A stretch of DNA of 15,920 nt, taken from DASUZB01 sp036377075 (GTDB taxonomy: Bacteria; Actinomycetota; CALGFH01). The notes below the pieces were generated by a model that was given only the letters and a program-made list of their open reading frames with translations, was not told the origin of the DNA and did not search any database. The translations under genes and the position numbers were made by a program. The stretch's first letter is position 1, and each line of letters begins with the position of its first letter. The stretch is taken from positions 1-15,920 of the forward strand of contig DASUZB010000049.1 in assembly GCA_036377075.1 (NCBI GenBank), given 5' to 3'. This document shows, one piece after another, positions 14,406 to 15,920 of this stretch.

Positions 14406-15661
14406 CCGTCGGTGGCCGGCCGGCAGGGGCGGCGCGCCGGTGGCCGGCCGTACTGGCGTGGACGTCGTGGGCGCTGGCCATGCTCGGGATCGCCGCCGCG
14501 CTCTGGTTCGACCACCTGCTGCGGCGGGCCGGCCGGGCCGACCTGGTCCAGTTGGACGCCAGCGCCGTCCCTTTCCTTCTGGCGATCGTGACCGCGTCGA
14601 CGGTCGGCGCGGTGCTGGCCGCGCGGCGGCCCCGGCACCCGGTGGGCTGGCTGCTGCTCGGCCTCGGAGCGTCGACCGGGCTCTCCGGCTTCGTCGACGG
14701 GTACGCGCCCTACGGCCTCCTGGCACGGCCCGGGTCGCTCCCGGCGGCCCGCTGGCCCGCGATCTACAGCCCTGGGGTGACGGTGGCCGGCATCGCCTGC
14801 GTCGGCTTCGTCCTGCTGCTGACGCCGACCGGGTCGCTGCCGATGGGGGGCGGCTGGCGCTGGTGGGCCAGGGTCGCGGCGGCTGCGCCCGTCCTGTTCC
14901 TGGTGGCGCTGACGCTGGAGCGGGAGCCGCTCGAACCGACCTACCGGTCGGTCACGAACCCGCTCGGGCCACGGGCGCTCCAGCTGCCCATGGGGATCAC
15001 CGGCGTCGTGGCCAGCGGGACCACCGTCGTCGCGGTCGTGGTCGGGACGCTGTCGCTGGTGGTGCGCTTCCGGCGCGCCCGCGGTACCGAGCGCCAGCAA
15101 CTGCGCTGGGTGGCGCTGGCGGCGGTGCTGGTGTCGCTGGCGATCCTGGTGGCGTTGGCCGGCATGGGCGTCGGCAGCGAGCTCGTGATCAGCTGGGCCG
15201 CCGGCCTCTGCTTCGCCGTCCTGCCGCTGGCGATCGGCGCGGCGGTGCTGCGCTACCGGCTGTACGACCTGGACCGCATCGTCAGCCGCACGCTGGCCTA
15301 CGGGCTGCTGACGGTGCTGCTGGGCGGTGGCTACGCCGGGGCCGTCCTCGGCCTCGGCCAGCTCCTGGGCCAGGACTCCAGCCTGGTCGTGGCCGCGGCC
15401 ACCCTGGCGGTGGCCGCGGCGTTCCAGCCGGCCCGCCGCCGCGTCCAAGAGCTGGTGGACCGCCGCTTCGACCGGCGCCGCTACGACGCCGCCAGGACCG
15501 TCGCGGCGTTCAGCGCCCGCCTGCGCGAGGAGCTCGACCTCGACACCCTCTCGGCCGAGCTGCTCGCCGTGGTCGGCCAGACCGTCCAACCGGCCAGCGC
15601 GTCGCTGTGGCTGCGGCCGCCAACCGGCCACGCCCGGCCGCTGTCTCCCGTCGACAATTAA
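14402..15661 (+). CDS. polytopic membrane protein resembling the sensor half of a histidine kinase
   Basis: A 419-residue protein with about ten hydrophobic helices (residues 15-340) and a C-terminal cytoplasmic segment. It shares with many actinobacterial membrane proteins the block AVLRYRLYDLDRIVSRTLAYGLLTVLLGGGYAG followed by FQPARRRVQELVDRRFDRRRYDAARTVAAFSARLREELDLDTL. In sensor kinases this block precedes the GAF or kinase domains. Here translation stops at TAA 15659 shortly after LDTLSAELLAVVGQTVQPASASLWLRPP, with no kinase domain, as in stand-alone members I recall. It may sense membrane or small-molecule signals without its own kinase. GTG 14402 lacks a good ribosome-binding site and probably depends on the overlapping leader ORF. 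Confidence 0.85.
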   Translation: MTVGGRPAGAARRWPAVLAWTSWALAMLGIAAALWFDHLLRRAGRADLVQLDASAVPFLLAIVTASTVGAVLAARRPRHPVGWLLLGLGASTGLSGFVDGYAPYGLLARPGSLPAARWPAIYSPGVTVAGIACVGFVLLLTPTGSLPMGGGWRWWARVAAAAPVLFLVALTLEREPLEPTYRSVTNPLGPRALQLPMGITGVVASGTTVVAVVVGTLSLVVRFRRARGTERQQLRWVALAAVLVSLAILVALAGMGVGSELVISWAAGLCFAVLPLAIGAAVLRYRLYDLDRIVSRTLAYGLLTVLLGGGYAGAVLGLGQLLGQDSSLVVAAATLAVAAAFQPARRRVQELVDRRFDRRRYDAARTVAAFSARLREELDLDTLSAELLAVVGQTVQPASASLWLRPPTGHARPLSPVDN

Positions 15662-15667
15662 CAGGCT

Positions 15668-15697
15668 GAGGCACAAAGGGCTGTGGCATCGTGCCTC
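15668..15697 (+). terminator. inverted repeat after the 14402 gene
   Basis: GAGGCAC (15668-15674) and GTGCCTC (15691-15697) form a perfect 7-bp stem with a 16-nt loop, starting 6 nt after the stop codon. No T-tract follows. Confidence 0.45.
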
Positions 15698-15709
15698 TTC
15701 AGTTCGCTA

Positions 15710-15725
15710 CTACGAGCCTTCGTAG
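15710..15725 (+). terminator. second short hairpin downstream of the 14402 gene
   Basis: CTACGA-GCCT-TCGTAG, a perfect 6-bp stem with a 4-nt loop, 12 bp after the first inverted repeat. With it, this may form a double terminator; the lower GC content of 15660-15770 compared with its surroundings fits an intergenic region. Confidence 0.35.
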
Positions 15726-15765
15726 AATCCCCCGCTGCTGAAGGCGTGCTGGTTCCGGTTGACAA

Positions 15766-15920
15766 ATGCGGCCGGGTCGAGTCCTTTCCGGCGTTGGCGC
15801 GACGCTCGCCCGGCGCCAGGCCGTGACCCCGTCAGCCCGAGCTCGGTCGCCGCCGGGGACACCGTTACCGTGTCGGGGTCGGTCGGCCCGGACGCGGCGG
15901 GCTCGGACTGCGCAAGCGGC
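15766..15920 (+). pseudogene. start of a possible secreted Ig-like protein, partial, probably frameshifted
   Basis: The last 90 bases read VSPSSVAAGDTVTVSG and then SVGPDAAGSDCASG, typical of the first strand of Ig-like or surface-protein modules just after a signal peptide. This frame has no ATG or GTG start inside the window. ATG 15766 opens a frame one register off; joining the two near the CCCC run at 15827-15830 would give an N-terminus running into AVTVSPSSV. The N-terminal piece is not a convincing signal peptide. Too little sequence is present to choose between a frameshift, a TTG start (15759) and coincidence. From 15726 to 15765 I see no gene. Confidence 0.3.

Noticed and set aside
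14294..15676. Long minus-strand open frame (460 codons) opposite the sensor-like gene
   Set aside because: Composition (R, Q, H, G, P runs) is that of an antisense frame, while the plus strand gives a coherent helical membrane protein.
15759..15764. Perfect TTGACA -35 hexamer near the right edge
   Set aside because: No TAnnnT or TATAAT-like -10 occurs 16-18 bp downstream (the region reads TCCTTT), so a promoter is not supported.
1..15920. CRISPR array, insertion sequence, integrase, toxin-antitoxin or phage-defence cassette
   Set aside because: I saw no regularly spaced repeats, transposase or recombinase motifs, or paired small toxin/antitoxin-like genes; the two small membrane proteins are far apart and on opposite strands.

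Overview
The window (15,920 bp, very GC-rich, G/C in nearly every third codon position) looks like chromosomal DNA of an actinobacterium. The support is a DUF574-type S-adenosyl methyltransferase (a largely actinobacterial family), a long AAA/LuxR-type regulator, actinobacterial-style NarL regulators, frequent GTG starts, and several -10 boxes placed 6-7 nt before start codons, as in the leaderless genes common in this phylum. The genus cannot be told from sequence reading alone; an uncultured lineage or metagenome contig is possible.

Layout, left to right. Positions 1-1247 (-) hold the N-terminal half of an AAA-ATPase regulator that runs off the left edge and carries an in-frame 28-residue tandem duplication. 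Positions 1305-2105 (-) encode a DUF574 methyltransferase. Two small plus-strand exported or membrane proteins follow (2194-2565, 2646-3059). A minus-strand operon from 6686 down to 3053 encodes a class I methyltransferase, a fused SecDF export motor (GTGA overlap) and a CPA2 cation/proton antiporter that has lost its central membrane helices and is frameshifted. A small membrane protein (6839-7213, -) comes next. At about 7621 a NarL response regulator lacking its receiver meets, head to head, a MacB-type ABC ATPase lacking its Walker A; the partner FtsX-type permease (8116-9351) is intact. A lipoprotein phosphoesterase (9384-10298, -) diverges from an orphan NarL response regulator (10465-11175, +). 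An AraC regulator (11249-12163, -) diverges from an MFS exporter (12249-13493, +) with a 17-bp palindrome between them. A RibD/DHFR-like reductase (13537-14130, -) has a 13-bp palindrome at its promoter side. A 39-nt 3' fragment of a tRNA-Glu(CUC) lies at 14236-14274 (-). A polytopic sensor-like membrane protein (14402-15661, +) is preceded by a 7-codon leader ORF. The right edge has hairpins and the start of a possible secreted protein.

Functionally the region is an accessory mixture: regulators, transporters, methyltransferases and a second-type Sec motor, with no long pathway. Its most distinctive property is decay or rearrangement: one internal deletion with frameshift, one double truncation at a single junction, a tRNA fragment typical of an integration site, and a possible frameshift at the right end. 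These could reflect real genome flux or assembly errors. I saw no convincing previously undescribed multi-gene system, no CRISPR array, no insertion sequence and no integrase.
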